From: Deltaproteobacteria bacterium
Lineage (GTDB): Bacteria > Myxococcota > XYA12-FULL-58-9
NCBI GenBank assembly: GCA_016218825.1
Contig: JACRCV010000118.1
Span: 97,459 to 161,458 of the forward strand
Direction: 5' to 3'
DNA: 64,000 nucleotides
Each line of letters opens with the position of its first letter. Within the stretch, counting starts at the first letter, position 1. Made by a program: the position numbers and the translations under genes. Below, one piece after another: positions 37,622 to 47,499 of the stretch. The notes beneath the pieces were generated by a model. That model worked only from the letters and a program-made list of their open reading frames with translations. It was not told the origin of the DNA and made no database searches.

Positions 37622-38782
37622 TCAGAGCACGGCGCACACCCGGCACTTGAGGTACTCGGTCTCGGGCACACCGCAGAGCACCGGGTGGTCGGCGCCGGCG
37701 CCGCGGCGCTCGACGATCTGGACGCTGCGCCGGGCGTCACGCGCCGCCGCCTGCAGCATCGCGTCGAAGTCCGCGGCCGACACTCTCCCGGAGCAGGAGC
37801 ACGAGATCAGGACCCCGCCGGGCCGCACCAGCTTCATCGCGCGCAGGTTCACGTCCTTGTAGGCTCTGAGCGCCCGGGCCTCGGTCGCGGCGGTGCTGGC
37901 GAACGCCGGCGGATCCAGGACCACGGTGTCGAACTGCGCCCCGGACGCGACCAGGCGCGGCAACAGCTCGAGGACGTTCGACCGCACCCACTCGATGTTC
38001 TGCCGGCCGGCGCGGCCGGCATTGGCCCGACCACGCTCCAGAGCCTCCTGCGATTGATCCACCGCGGTCACCCGGGTGCAGCGCTTCGCGAGCTGCAGCG
38101 CGAAGCCGCCGTGGTAGGTGAAGAGATCGAGCCCCTCGCCCGCCGCCACCTCGCCGGCCCGCAGGTGGTTGGCGCTCTGGTCCAAGAACGCCCCGGTCTT
38201 CTGGTCGGTGAGCACGTCGATCTCGAGCGCGACGTCCCCCTCGTGAAACGCCACCGTGGTCGGCGCGCCCCCGACCGCGATGCGCGCCTCTTGCGGCAGC
38301 CCCTCGTGGCGGCGGGAGGCGGCGTCGTTGCGGATCACCAGGAGCCGCGGCCGCAAGACCTCCTCGAGGGCCGCGACCAGATCCCGCTCCAGGCTCGCGG
38401 CGCCTGCACAGGTGGTCTGCAGCACCACCGCGTCGCCGTACTTGTCTACGAAGACGCCCGGCAACAGGTCGGCCTCACCGTGCACGACCCGGTAGGCGTC
38501 GCGACCGGCGACGAACCGCTGCCGGCGCGCCGTCGCCGCCCGCAGCCGCGAGAGCAAGAGCTCGCGATCGACCTGCAGCCGCTCGCGGCTCAACAGCCGC
38601 AAGGTGATGGTCGAGCGCGGCGAATACAGCGCCAGCCCCAAGAAGGCCTTGCTCGGGTCACAGACCTCGACGACACCGGCGTCGCCGTCCGGCAACGAGG
38701 CGATGTCCGATCGGAAGATCCACGGGTGCCCGGCCTGCAGCCGCCGCAGCGCGCGCCGATTGACGATGGCGAACGCCGCCAC
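37622..38782 (-). CDS. RlmI-like class I rRNA cytosine-C5 methyltransferase
   Basis: SAM-dependent methyltransferase of 386 residues of the RlmI (YccW) group that modifies 23S rRNA. An N-terminal PUA-like region (IVNRRALRRLQAGHPWIFRSDI, about 5-85), followed by VDKYGDAVVLQT, DQKTGAFLDQ, the SAM site GLDLFTYHGGFAL, and the catalytic DPPAFA block, then CSCSGRVSAADF. Several cysteines at the C-terminus (CSCS, CRVCAVL) are present. Start is GTG at 38782, 8 bases after the stop of the upstream lipoprotein gene; there is no better in-frame start. The ribosome-binding site is weak. Confidence 0.85.
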   Translation of the reverse strand: MAAFAIVNRRALRRLQAGHPWIFRSDIASLPDGDAGVVEVCDPSKAFLGLALYSPRSTITLRLLSRERLQVDRELLLSRLRAATARRQRFVAGRDAYRVVHGEADLLPGVFVDKYGDAVVLQTTCAGAASLERDLVAALEEVLRPRLLVIRNDAASRRHEGLPQEARIAVGGAPTTVAFHEGDVALEIDVLTDQKTGAFLDQSANHLRAGEVAAGEGLDLFTYHGGFALQLAKRCTRVTAVDQSQEALERGRANAGRAGRQNIEWVRSNVLELLPRLVASGAQFDTVVLDPPAFASTAATEARALRAYKDVNLRAMKLVRPGGVLISCSCSGRVSAADFDAMLQAAARDARRSVQIVERRGAGADHPVLCGVPETEYLKCRVCAVL

Positions 38783-38790
38783 CCTGCCGC

Positions 38791-41577
38791 CTACGGCACC
38801 ACGGTGGGCGGGATCGCGGGCGTGTCGAGCCAAGCGGCGAGGAAGGCCACCGCGCGCTCTTGCGCCTTGGCGTCGTCGAACAACACGAAGTGGCCGTCGC
38901 TGCCCGCCGCCGGCTGATGCACGCTGACCGCGACCGTCAGCGCCACGTTCGCGGCGCCGCTGAAGTTCGCGGTGAGCGGCGGCGTCGCCCGCGGGTTGTC
39001 GAAGTCGGTCCCGGCGCCGCCGACGTAGATGCCGCAGGCCTGGTTGCTGCCGCCGCAGGTGTAGCGCTGGCGCTCTCCCGGCGCCCAACGCAGCGCCAGC
39101 GCCGCCGCGGTCTGGTTCGGGGTGTAGGTGTCGCCGATGCCGACCAGGTGCAGCAGATGCTTGGCGTTGCCGCCGGCGGCCGGCTCCAGGGTGATCTTGC
39201 GCCCGAAGTTGATCGCGTCGACGTCGTCGAGGTAGCCCTGGATCAGGCTCAACGCCGGGTGGGCGCGGAAGTCCTCGAGGCCGGGATCGGCGAGCACCAT
39301 GCGCACGATCGCCGCCATCGGATAGGGGCTGGTCTTGTGGGCCAGCGCGTCCAACAGACCGCCCCCGGCCCCTGAGAACACCGTGGCGCCGACCTTCGGC
39401 TCTTTCGCCATCGCCAGCGCGCCGACGGTGGCGCCCTGCGAGTGGCCCACAAACGCGATCTTGGAGCCGTCCAGCGTCGCGCCGCTCATCCCCGCGAGGG
39501 CAGAGAGCGCCGCCGACACCGCCGGCACCGCGCGCGCCAGAGTCATCTGGTCCACGGCCCCCTGCAGCGAGTTGCCCTTCGCGGCGCTCGGGTTGGCGAC
39601 GTTGAAGAACAAGGTCTCGGATGACGCGGTGGCGCTCCCGCGCCGCGCGCCATTGGCGACCTGATCGATGCCGAGGACCGCCGCCGGGTGCGCCGCGGTC
39701 GCGAACGCCTCCGCCAGGCCCTCGGTGAGGTGACTGCGGTAGTCGCCGCCGGTGCCGTGGGCGTAGATCACGACCGGCCAACCGCCCGGCGGGATCGTCC
39801 CCTGCGGCACGGAGAGCGCGAAGCGTACGTCCTCGGTGCGCACCACCTGCGGCACGCCGGCGCCGTCGACGCTGATGCCGCCCCCCGCCGCCGCGTACGG
39901 TGCCGTGCCCTCCTGGAACACCGGCAGGGCCACCTTGCCCTGGACCTCGACGACGCTCGCGGTCGGCGCCGAGCAGCTGGCCACGGCGCTGGCCGCGGTG
40001 CAGGCGACGAGCCCGCTCGCGGCGGGCGTCAGGGTCGCGACCGCATCGCCGAGCGCGCTCAGCATCGCGGTCGGATCGCGAATCGTAAACAGCGCCGCGG
40101 CGCCGAGATCGTCGCCGCTGACGGTCACCGGCGCCTCCATGCAGATGTGCGCCGTGGTGTCGCAGACGTGGGTCCCGGGGCACGGATCGTTGTTCCTGCA
40201 CCACTCAGCGCAGGTCTTCGCGGTCGGGTCGCAGGTTTGCGGGCTCGTGCACTCGTTGCCGTTCGGGCAGGCGACGCCGGTGAAGTGCTTCTGGGGATAG
40301 ATCGGCGCCGCCGCGAGCCAGGCGCGCAGCGGCGCGTAGGCCGCGTGCGCCGCGGCGAGCACCGGATCGGCGGGTGCGCTCGCCAAAAGCATCGCCTCGA
40401 AGTCGCTGTCCTGGGTCATCGCCTGGTTGTCGGCGCTCTTCAGGCGCGTGTGCACGAAGACGATGTAGGTGTGCCCCACCTCCCACGGCGTCCGGTACAG
40501 GGGCATGACCGCGAGCCACGGGCCGCAGATGTAGTGGGGGGCGGCGGACGAGGCCTGCCACGCGTACCACACCGGCGAGAAGGTGCTGCGCGCCGGATCG
40601 GTGATATCGACGATGTGGAGGACCGGCTCCGGCTCGCCGGGCCCGAAACAGCCGGCGGCGCAGGAGCTGGTCTGGGCGCAGTTGGCGGCGCACTTCAGCG
40701 GCCAGGCGGAGAGGCGCAAGAACACGCTCTCGTTGGGACCGAAGCCGGTCTCTTCGGCGCCGATCGCCGCGACGTAGCGCGACATCAGATCGGTGGGCAC
40801 CGCGTACAGCGGCGGCCGCGGAAAGCCGCTGACGTCCACGCGGCCGCCCTTCACCCGGACGTCGTTCGGGTACGGCAAGCGGTAGAAGTCCTCGTGGGCA
40901 GCGCGCGGCACCTCGAACAGCACCCGGAAGCTGCTCCCGAGCTCGCCGGCGCCGGGGCAGCGCACCCCGCCCCACGGCGGCACCGGCTGGCCGTCGGGGC
41001 CGGTCCCGGTGCAAATCCGATCGGCGGGGTCGGTGGTGCCGGTGTCTGCGAGGCACAGGATCCCGAGGTCGGGCACGCAGTCCAGATCGCGCGCGCAGCT
41101 GTTGCCGGCCGGCGCCGACCAATTGACGGCGCACTTATTGCTCAGCGGATCGCAGACCATCGCCGCGACGCAGTCGCTGCTGGCGGCACAGTCGTCACCC
41201 AGGTCCTTGGTGCCGCCCGGACGGCAGGTGCCGCCCAGACCCTCGAACGCGCAGTAGAGCTCGGACCGGCACTGCGCCGTCGACGAGCAGACCTCGCCGT
41301 TCCGGCCGTTGCCGGCCGGAGCACAGACGCCGCGGGCGCAATAGTGGCCGGCGATGCAGTCGGCGCTCAGCACGCACTCGCCGCCTTCCGGCACCGCGTG
41401 GCTCGGCGTGCAGACGCTTGGTGACGTGCCGCAGATGAGCGGCGTCCGACACTCGGCGGTCTCGGTGCACGGATCGTCGAGGCCGAGCACCACCCGGTAA
41501 TAGATCTGACGCTGGCCGCACGCCGCCCCCGCGACCGCGACCGCCACCGCCAACAACGAGATCGGGATGCGCATCAT
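38791..41577 (-). CDS. Cysteine-rich lipoprotein with alpha/beta-hydrolase domain
   Basis: Exported lipoprotein of 928 residues: signal and lipobox AGAAC (Cys19), several EB/Dickkopf-like cysteine modules (for example CTETAECRTPLICG, CVLSADCIAGHYCARGVCAP, CAASSDCVAAMVCD) across about 35-170, a beta-rich domain, another cysteine cluster (CPNGNECTSPQTCDPTAKTCAEWC) and a C-terminal alpha/beta-hydrolase domain with GHSQGATVG (nucleophile near Ser709) preceded by VVIYAHGTGGD. Overall it resembles large bacterial lipase-like exoproteins. Two adjacent ATGs (41577 and 41574) follow GGGAG. The next gene downstream is the RlmI-like methyltransferase, 8 bases away. Confidence 0.72.
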   Translation of the reverse strand: MMRIPISLLAVAVAVAGAACGQRQIYYRVVLGLDDPCTETAECRTPLICGTSPSVCTPSHAVPEGGECVLSADCIAGHYCARGVCAPAGNGRNGEVCSSTAQCRSELYCAFEGLGGTCRPGGTKDLGDDCAASSDCVAAMVCDPLSNKCAVNWSAPAGNSCARDLDCVPDLGILCLADTGTTDPADRICTGTGPDGQPVPPWGGVRCPGAGELGSSFRVLFEVPRAAHEDFYRLPYPNDVRVKGGRVDVSGFPRPPLYAVPTDLMSRYVAAIGAEETGFGPNESVFLRLSAWPLKCAANCAQTSSCAAGCFGPGEPEPVLHIVDITDPARSTFSPVWYAWQASSAAPHYICGPWLAVMPLYRTPWEVGHTYIVFVHTRLKSADNQAMTQDSDFEAMLLASAPADPVLAAAHAAYAPLRAWLAAAPIYPQKHFTGVACPNGNECTSPQTCDPTAKTCAEWCRNNDPCPGTHVCDTTAHICMEAPVTVSGDDLGAAALFTIRDPTAMLSALGDAVATLTPAASGLVACTAASAVASCSAPTASVVEVQGKVALPVFQEGTAPYAAAGGGISVDGAGVPQVVRTEDVRFALSVPQGTIPPGGWPVVIYAHGTGGDYRSHLTEGLAEAFATAAHPAAVLGIDQVANGARRGSATASSETLFFNVANPSAAKGNSLQGAVDQMTLARAVPAVSAALSALAGMSGATLDGSKIAFVGHSQGATVGALAMAKEPKVGATVFSGAGGGLLDALAHKTSPYPMAAIVRMVLADPGLEDFRAHPALSLIQGYLDDVDAINFGRKITLEPAAGGNAKHLLHLVGIGDTYTPNQTAAALALRWAPGERQRYTCGGSNQACGIYVGGAGTDFDNPRATPPLTANFSGAANVALTVAVSVHQPAAGSDGHFVLFDDAKAQERAVAFLAAWLDTPAIPPTVVP

Positions 41578-41618
41578 GACTCCCTCGGGCTGGAGCCCCG
41601 CGGCACAGATCGGCCGGC

Positions 41619-43076
41619 TCAGTGGTTCTGCCACAGGCGGTGCATCCAGCGTTCGACGTCGTCGGAGGCCCGCGGCGCGTCGGTCAACAGCTGACAGCCG
41701 CGGGTGGTGACGAGCACGTCGTCCTCGACGCGGATGCCGAGGCCCCGATAGCGGGCCGGCACCATCAGATCGTCGGTCTGGAAATAGAGCCCCGGCTCCA
41801 CCGTCAACACCATGCCGGCCTTGAGCTTGCCGTAACGGTAGACGGCCGGCCGCGCCGCGGCGCAGTCGTGCACGTCGAGGCCGAGCATGTGCGAGGTGTT
41901 GTGCAGCGTGAAGCGCTTGTGAAACTGGTGCTCGTCCTTGAGCGCCTCCTCGGCCGGCATCGCCAGGATCCCGAGCCGCTCGAGGCCGTGTGCCAGCACC
42001 CGGATCGAGGCCCGGTGCGGCTCGAGGAAGTCGTTGCCCGGCTTGACCGCGGCGAACGCCGCGTCTTGGGCCTCGATCACCAGGTCGTAGAGCTCGCGTT
42101 GCGCCGGCTGGAAGCGGCCGGACATCGGCAGGGTGCGAGTGAGATCGGCGGTGTAGATCTCGTTCGACTCGACGCCGGCGTCGAGGAGCAGCAGATCACG
42201 TTTGCGCAGCCGGCCGTTGTTGGCGGTCCAGTGCAGGATGCAGGCGTGCTCCCCGGAGGCGACGATGGTGGTGAAGCCGACGTCGTTGCCCTCGACCCGG
42301 GCGCGGGTGTTGAACACCCCCTCGAGCTCGCGCTCGGTGGAGGCGTGCTTCAACGCCACGATGACGTCCTCGAAGGCGCAGCGGGTCGCGACCGCGGCGC
42401 GCCGGATCGCCGCGACCTCGATCTCGTCCTTGATCAGGCGCTCTTCGGCGAGCGCCGTCGGCAGCGCCGGATCGAGCTTGTCGTTCTTGCGGACCGCGGC
42501 GTCGACCGTCGGGTCGAGCCCGCGCACGATCCGCACCTTGCCGCGCTTCTCCTGGCGCAGGAACCGCGCCAGATCCGCGATCGGCTCACAGCGGTCGACC
42601 TGGTAGCGCTCCCGACTCTCCGGCACCCCGAGGCGCCGCCCGACCCAAAGCTCGCCCTTGGCGCGGTCGGTGAAGAAGGTCGGGTCGGTGCGGCCGGGGT
42701 TGGGCTCGACGAACAGGATGTCCTCGTGGCCGCGGCCCTTCGGCAACATCACCAGGACGCAATCCGGCTCGGTGTTGCCGGTGAGGTAGTAGAAGTCGCT
42801 GCCGGGGCGAAAGCGGTAGGTCGAGTCGTTGGCGCGGATCTTCTCGCGCCCCGACGGAATCACGAGGGTATCGCGCGGGAAGACCCGCGACAGCGCCCGC
42901 CGCCGGGCCTTGTAGCGCACGTGTCCCTTGACCTTGGCGACCGCATGCGCGGCGGCCGGCTTCCACTGCTTCATCATCATGTCGATGAGTGCTTTGGGAT
43001 TGACGATCTCGCGCGGCGCGCCGCCCCGAACCGGGGGCGTCTTGCGCCGGACAACTCTGCGCTTTGCCGATTTCAT
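41619..43076 (-). CDS. pepP: Xaa-Pro aminopeptidase
   Basis: Metallopeptidase of the M24B family removing the N-terminal residue before proline; 485 residues. The N-terminal AMP_N domain (about 75-190, FRPGSDFYYLTGNTEPD) precedes a pita-bread catalytic domain. The five metal ligands are recognisable: Asp in LLLLDAGVES, Asp in YTADLTRT, His in HNTSHMLGLDVHD, Glu in TVEPGLYF and Glu in IRVEDDVLV. Extra basic N-terminus (about 45 residues) relative to E. coli PepP. It is the first gene of a minus-strand run that continues into the cysteine-rich lipoprotein after 41 bases, and lies divergent to the giant TIG lipoprotein. Confidence 0.92.
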   Translation of the reverse strand: MKSAKRRVVRRKTPPVRGGAPREIVNPKALIDMMMKQWKPAAAHAVAKVKGHVRYKARRRALSRVFPRDTLVIPSGREKIRANDSTYRFRPGSDFYYLTGNTEPDCVLVMLPKGRGHEDILFVEPNPGRTDPTFFTDRAKGELWVGRRLGVPESRERYQVDRCEPIADLARFLRQEKRGKVRIVRGLDPTVDAAVRKNDKLDPALPTALAEERLIKDEIEVAAIRRAAVATRCAFEDVIVALKHASTERELEGVFNTRARVEGNDVGFTTIVASGEHACILHWTANNGRLRKRDLLLLDAGVESNEIYTADLTRTLPMSGRFQPAQRELYDLVIEAQDAAFAAVKPGNDFLEPHRASIRVLAHGLERLGILAMPAEEALKDEHQFHKRFTLHNTSHMLGLDVHDCAAARPAVYRYGKLKAGMVLTVEPGLYFQTDDLMVPARYRGLGIRVEDDVLVTTRGCQLLTDAPRASDDVERWMHRLWQNH

Positions 43077-43175
43077 GCCGTAGCAGTATCAAGCCACGCC
43101 CGGGCCTTCAACATCTGCTGGATCATTGCCGTGGCCGAGCGCATAATTCGCGGCCGCCGGAGCCCGGCGAGTGCT

Positions 43176-43181
43176 TATAAT
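43176..43181 (+). promoter_or_regulatory. Predicted -10 box of the TIG lipoprotein operon
   Basis: A perfect TATAAT at 43176-43181 would place the transcription start near 43188, about 17 bases before the ATG at 43205 and its GAGG site. No -35 match was seen. Confidence 0.45.
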
Positions 43182-43204
43182 GAATGATGAAGCGTGAGGT
43201 TTCC

Positions 43205-46200
43205 ATGCGCCGCCAATCGCTGCCGTCGTTGACCGCTATCGGTGTCGTCGTACATCTCTTCGGCTGTGGCTCGCCGGGGCCGCAGCTGCAGGCCAACCTC
43301 AAGATCGAGCTGGCGCAGACCGCGGCCGCCGCGAGCTACGCCGAGGTCGAAGCGACCCAAGGGGACGGGCGCGTCCGCGCCGTGCTCGACGCTGCCGGGA
43401 CCGCGACGCTGCGGGTCAGCGCAGGCCTCGAGACCCGCCTCGCCGGCACGGTCTTCGACCTGCAGCCCCAGATCTGGGACGGCTTCGAGGGCAGCCACAT
43501 CTTCACGCCGCTGCCGGGCGCCAACGACGTCGCCTTCGAGGTCGCCGCGGTCGCGGCCCGCGAGATCGCGATCACCCCGGTGTTCGACACCGGCGTCGCC
43601 CTGGCGAGCGCGCTGCCGGTGACCGTGCACGACGAGGCCACCGGCTTCGAGAACCTCGGGCTGTTTACCACCCAGAGCGCGCTCCGGCTGCCGGCGGGTC
43701 GCGCCTTCAGCCTCGCGATCGAGTGGCCGGGCGCGGCCGGCAGCGTCAGCATCGCGGTGCCGCCCGATTCCGGCGCGGCCCTGGCGTTCGACGCCGTCGT
43801 CGGCGTCGAGCCACAGCTGACGGTGCCGGCGCTGCCGATCTACGCGACCGGCACCGCGATCGATCTCTCGAGCCTCCAGGATCCGGTGTTCACGGTGCAG
43901 TGCGCGGTCGGGACCGAGTGCGACGACAGCCTGCCGTGGACCGACTGCGGCACCGCCTTCGACCTCGGCGCCTCGTTGCCGGTCGACACCGAAGGCGGCG
44001 TCACCGTCCAGGTGCGCTTCCGCGACATCCCGGCGCTCGGTTGCGACAGCTTCCGGGTGCTGCGCGACAAGACGCCGCCCTCGGTGGCGGTCGGGTTCGA
44101 CCCGCCGCTTTTCACCGCCGCCCGGAACGTCATCGTCACCGTCAGCGCCGACGAGCCGCTCGCGACCGGCTCGCTGTCGCTGGTCGCCGTCGGGGTCAGC
44201 ACCCCGACCTTCGCGGCGGCGTGCAGCGCCTTTGCCGCCGCACCCCCGACCGGCGCCGCGGCCGCCCGCTACCGCTGCACCCTCGATCTGAGCGCCTGGA
44301 CCGTCGCGGCCGGCAGTGTCGCGGTCACCGTCAACGGCGCCGACTCGGCGGCGAACCCTTTCACGGCGCGCGCGGTGCTGCCCTATGTCCCCGCCCCCAC
44401 CGGCCTCGTCGTCCTCGGCGCCCGGACCCTGCCGCCGGTGATCGAGGCCGGCCAGGGCAGCTTCCTCTTCGGCCTCGACGTCGCCAACTTCGGCGGCGAG
44501 GACCTCTGCGCGCTGTCGGCGCTCGGCTATTTCGTCACCATCAACGACGGCGCCGGCTCCCAGCTCCCGACCTACGCCGTCAACCTCGGCGATCTGAGCC
44601 TGGGCTACCTCCCGGTGTCGACCCCGGCGGCCCCTGACGTGCGGGTGATGTGGGCCCGCGGCACGGCGTCTGACTTCCTGCTCCCCGACACCTACTCGGT
44701 GGTCGCCGCGCCGGTAAGCACCTCGGTCTGCGCCACCGGCTCGATCGGCCCGAGCGCCGACCTCCCGGCCAGCTCGCAGTTCCGCGTCGACCCGGCCCAC
44801 CTCCGGCCGGTCACCACCGCCCCCTACTACGTCGGGCTGCCGACGATCATGAACGGCTCGGTGCGGCTGCAATCGCTGGTGCTCGGCGAGACCCCGACCA
44901 CCCTGTGGACCTCCGACAACCCGACGACGATCCGGATCGACCAAGGCGACGGGTTCATGGAGTTGTCGGCGGTCGCCCCTGGCCACGCCCGACTGACGGC
45001 GGCGGATCCAACCCGCCCGGAGGCCGGCGCCGCGACCCTCGAAGTGGAGGTCGTGACCGGCCCCACGCTCGCGGTGTTGCAGGCGGATCAGGTGGTTCAG
45101 CTGGCCTCCGGCGAGCGCAAGCTACAAGCGCTGGATCCGGCGCTCTTCGGACCGCAAGGCAGCACGCCGCTCCGACTGCTGTGGGAGTCGGCCCGCGACG
45201 CCTTCATCGCGGTGACCCCCACCGGCGTCCAGATCTTCGACGCCGCGAGCGCCGGCACCTACCTCGCGCCCTGCGGCGGCGCCACGACCCACGTCCTCGA
45301 CGCGACCCTGACCGCGGCGGCGCCGGCGCATGCCCGACCGCAGGCCGACCTGGTGCTGTTGACCGACGACGGCGCCGGCTACGGCCACTGCGAGATCGAT
45401 CTCGACAACCCGGCCGCGGGGGTCACGACGCCGCTGCCGGCCACGATCACCGACACCTGCCCGACGTTGTCGCGCATCGTCGCCGATCCAGTCAGCGGCC
45501 AGTTCACCGTCGTCGGCAACGTCGTCGGCGCGCGCGCGTCGGCGTGTGCCGCCAGCTACTTCGAGCGCGGCGCCGGGATCACCAACGTGATCGCCGCGGC
45601 GGCGCCGGCGCTGGCGGCCGACGCCGTTCCCGAGCGCGCCCTCCTCGACCCGAAGGCGAGCTTCGTGTTGCTCTCGGCGTACTCCGCCGCGAGCGCCCCG
45701 GCGTACCGCACCGTGGGCGGCTTCGGCTTGGGGCCGACCCTCGCGCCCACCAACCCGTTCGATCTGTCCCCCCCCGGGACCGCGAACAACGTCGGCATCA
45801 GCGATCTCGCCCTCGACCCGCTGACCGGCGCCGCCCTCGTCGCCGCCTACTCGACGCCCGCCGGCTCGCTGGTGACTGCGCACCTCTTCCAGTACCCCGA
45901 CCGCATCTTCACCGGTCAAGCGCCGCGTGCCGCACCGGTGAAGTTGACCACCGGCGCCGGGACCGGGTTCTTCTGGACCCGCCTCGCGGTGGACGGTGCG
46001 GCGAGGCTGTTGTTCGCGGTCGACACCTTCGTGACGCCGGGCGTCTGGGCCCTGGATCTCGACAATCTCGCGGGCATTCAGTTCGGCGGCGGCATCACCG
46101 CGCCGCTGTTGTCCAACGAGGCGACCTTCGACATGCTGGTCGCCGGGCCGCAGCCCCTCGGGATCACGCCGCGCCGCGCGTCGGGCGGCAGCCTCGTCAC

Positions 46201-47494
46201 CATCACCGGCATCGGCTTCGCGGGCGGCGGCGTCGACGAGGTCTACGTCCGCGGCATCAAGGCGCAGGTCACGACCTCGACCACCACGAGCGTCACCTTC
46301 CAGGTGCCGACCGGCCTGGTACAGGCATACAACGACGGCTACGCGCGGTCCGGGGTCCCGGTGACCGTACGCTCGCACGGTCGGATGTCGGCGCCGGTAC
46401 CGTCGCCCTTCGCGGTGGACGCGCCGCGGCCGTCGCACGTCATCCTGGGTCGCCTTGCCGCGGCCGGCCAGGCGTGCCCGGTCTTTGGCTCCTGCCTCAA
46501 GCCGGCGGTGCTCGACGCGGCGACCGGCCTGCTCGCGGCCCGCTACGAAAACCCGGTGACCGGCTCCGACACCCTGACCGCCTACGACACGGCCGGCTCT
46601 CGCACCTGGGAAGCCCCGACCGCCGGCAGCAACGTCGCCGTCACCCTCGCCGGAGACCGACAGGCCGTCGGCCACCACGTCCTGGGCGCCCGCGGCGACG
46701 CGCCGGGGTTCGTGCTCTACCGCACCGCCGCGGCCCTGAACGCCGTCGGTGCCCAGGATCTCGCGGAGACCCCCCGGGCGTTCACCGGCACCTTCGTCCC
46801 CGCCGTGGTGCCGGCAATGGCCGCCGACCCGAGCGGCCGCTACCTCGCCTACACCGACGGCACCAAGACCCATCTGTCGTGGGGCGCCAACCTGGCACCA
46901 ACGGCCTTTGGCGCCGCGCTCCCGGCGGGCGGCGTCGCGAGCCCGCAGCGCTTGGTCTTCAGCCTCGACGGCAACACCCTCGCGGCGGCCGGCAGCGACG
47001 GACGGCTGGACCTCTTCGATGTGAGCGCCGCACCGGCGACCGTGACGCCGGGCCTCGCGGCCACCGGCTGTCCCGCCGGCACCCCGAAGCTCGTCGGCAT
47101 TTGGCCCCGCGCCCGCGGCACCCCCGAGGTCGTCACCTTGCTCGCATACGGCGGCAGCCAACTCGTGGCGCTCGCGACCGTCACCCTGGGCGCGAGCGGT
47201 TGGACCTACGACTGCACCGACCAGCTGACCCTGGCTCCCGGGGCCGCGGTCGTCGACGCGGCGCTGTCGCCGCTCGGCGACACCCTCCTTCTGTATCAGC
47301 AGGTGCAGAGCGGCCTGGGTCACCAGCTCAGCCTGGTGAGCGCCGACGATCTCGCGACCGAGCTCGATCGCGTCGTCCTCCTCGGCTCGCCGCAATACGT
47401 CGGTTTCGTCGCCGGTCACAACGCCGGCGGGCCGTCGATCGTCATCATCGACGCCAGCGACACCCTCGTCTCTGCCGTGGACGTAGCGAGGTAG
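43205..47494 (+). CDS. Giant secreted lipoprotein with IPT/TIG domain
   Basis: A 1429-residue exported protein of unknown function. Lipobox HLFGC gives a modified Cys21. Many beta-sandwich-like segments (Ig-like and fibronectin-type alternation, for example VAVGFDPPLFTAARNVIVTVSADEPL near 295-320) fill the protein. An IPT/TIG domain lies at about 983-1065 (ITPRRASGGSLVTITGIGF). C-terminal repeats (about 1075-1429) have the look of a beta-propeller or kelch-type fold. ATG at 43205 follows GAGG by 5-6 bases and is preferred over ATG codons at 43184 and 43187, which lie at or before the predicted transcription start. It is followed after 5 bases by the TPR/barrel gene. Confidence 0.7.
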   Translation: MRRQSLPSLTAIGVVVHLFGCGSPGPQLQANLKIELAQTAAAASYAEVEATQGDGRVRAVLDAAGTATLRVSAGLETRLAGTVFDLQPQIWDGFEGSHIFTPLPGANDVAFEVAAVAAREIAITPVFDTGVALASALPVTVHDEATGFENLGLFTTQSALRLPAGRAFSLAIEWPGAAGSVSIAVPPDSGAALAFDAVVGVEPQLTVPALPIYATGTAIDLSSLQDPVFTVQCAVGTECDDSLPWTDCGTAFDLGASLPVDTEGGVTVQVRFRDIPALGCDSFRVLRDKTPPSVAVGFDPPLFTAARNVIVTVSADEPLATGSLSLVAVGVSTPTFAAACSAFAAAPPTGAAAARYRCTLDLSAWTVAAGSVAVTVNGADSAANPFTARAVLPYVPAPTGLVVLGARTLPPVIEAGQGSFLFGLDVANFGGEDLCALSALGYFVTINDGAGSQLPTYAVNLGDLSLGYLPVSTPAAPDVRVMWARGTASDFLLPDTYSVVAAPVSTSVCATGSIGPSADLPASSQFRVDPAHLRPVTTAPYYVGLPTIMNGSVRLQSLVLGETPTTLWTSDNPTTIRIDQGDGFMELSAVAPGHARLTAADPTRPEAGAATLEVEVVTGPTLAVLQADQVVQLASGERKLQALDPALFGPQGSTPLRLLWESARDAFIAVTPTGVQIFDAASAGTYLAPCGGATTHVLDATLTAAAPAHARPQADLVLLTDDGAGYGHCEIDLDNPAAGVTTPLPATITDTCPTLSRIVADPVSGQFTVVGNVVGARASACAASYFERGAGITNVIAAAAPALAADAVPERALLDPKASFVLLSAYSAASAPAYRTVGGFGLGPTLAPTNPFDLSPPGTANNVGISDLALDPLTGAALVAAYSTPAGSLVTAHLFQYPDRIFTGQAPRAAPVKLTTGAGTGFFWTRLAVDGAARLLFAVDTFVTPGVWALDLDNLAGIQFGGGITAPLLSNEATFDMLVAGPQPLGITPRRASGGSLVTITGIGFAGGGVDEVYVRGIKAQVTTSTTTSVTFQVPTGLVQAYNDGYARSGVPVTVRSHGRMSAPVPSPFAVDAPRPSHVILGRLAAAGQACPVFGSCLKPAVLDAATGLLAARYENPVTGSDTLTAYDTAGSRTWEAPTAGSNVAVTLAGDRQAVGHHVLGARGDAPGFVLYRTAAALNAVGAQDLAETPRAFTGTFVPAVVPAMAADPSGRYLAYTDGTKTHLSWGANLAPTAFGAALPAGGVASPQRLVFSLDGNTLAAAGSDGRLDLFDVSAAPATVTPGLAATGCPAGTPKLVGIWPRARGTPEVVTLLAYGGSQLVALATVTLGASGWTYDCTDQLTLAPGAAVVDAALSPLGDTLLLYQQVQSGLGHQLSLVSADDLATELDRVVLLGSPQYVGFVAGHNAGGPSIVIIDASDTLVSAVDVAR

Positions 47495-47499
47495 ATGCC

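Noticed and set aside
43184..43204. Upstream ATG codons at 43184 and 43187 as start of the TIG lipoprotein
   Set aside because: They lie at or before the predicted transcription start and lengthen the signal peptide; ATG at 43205 has a better GAGG site.
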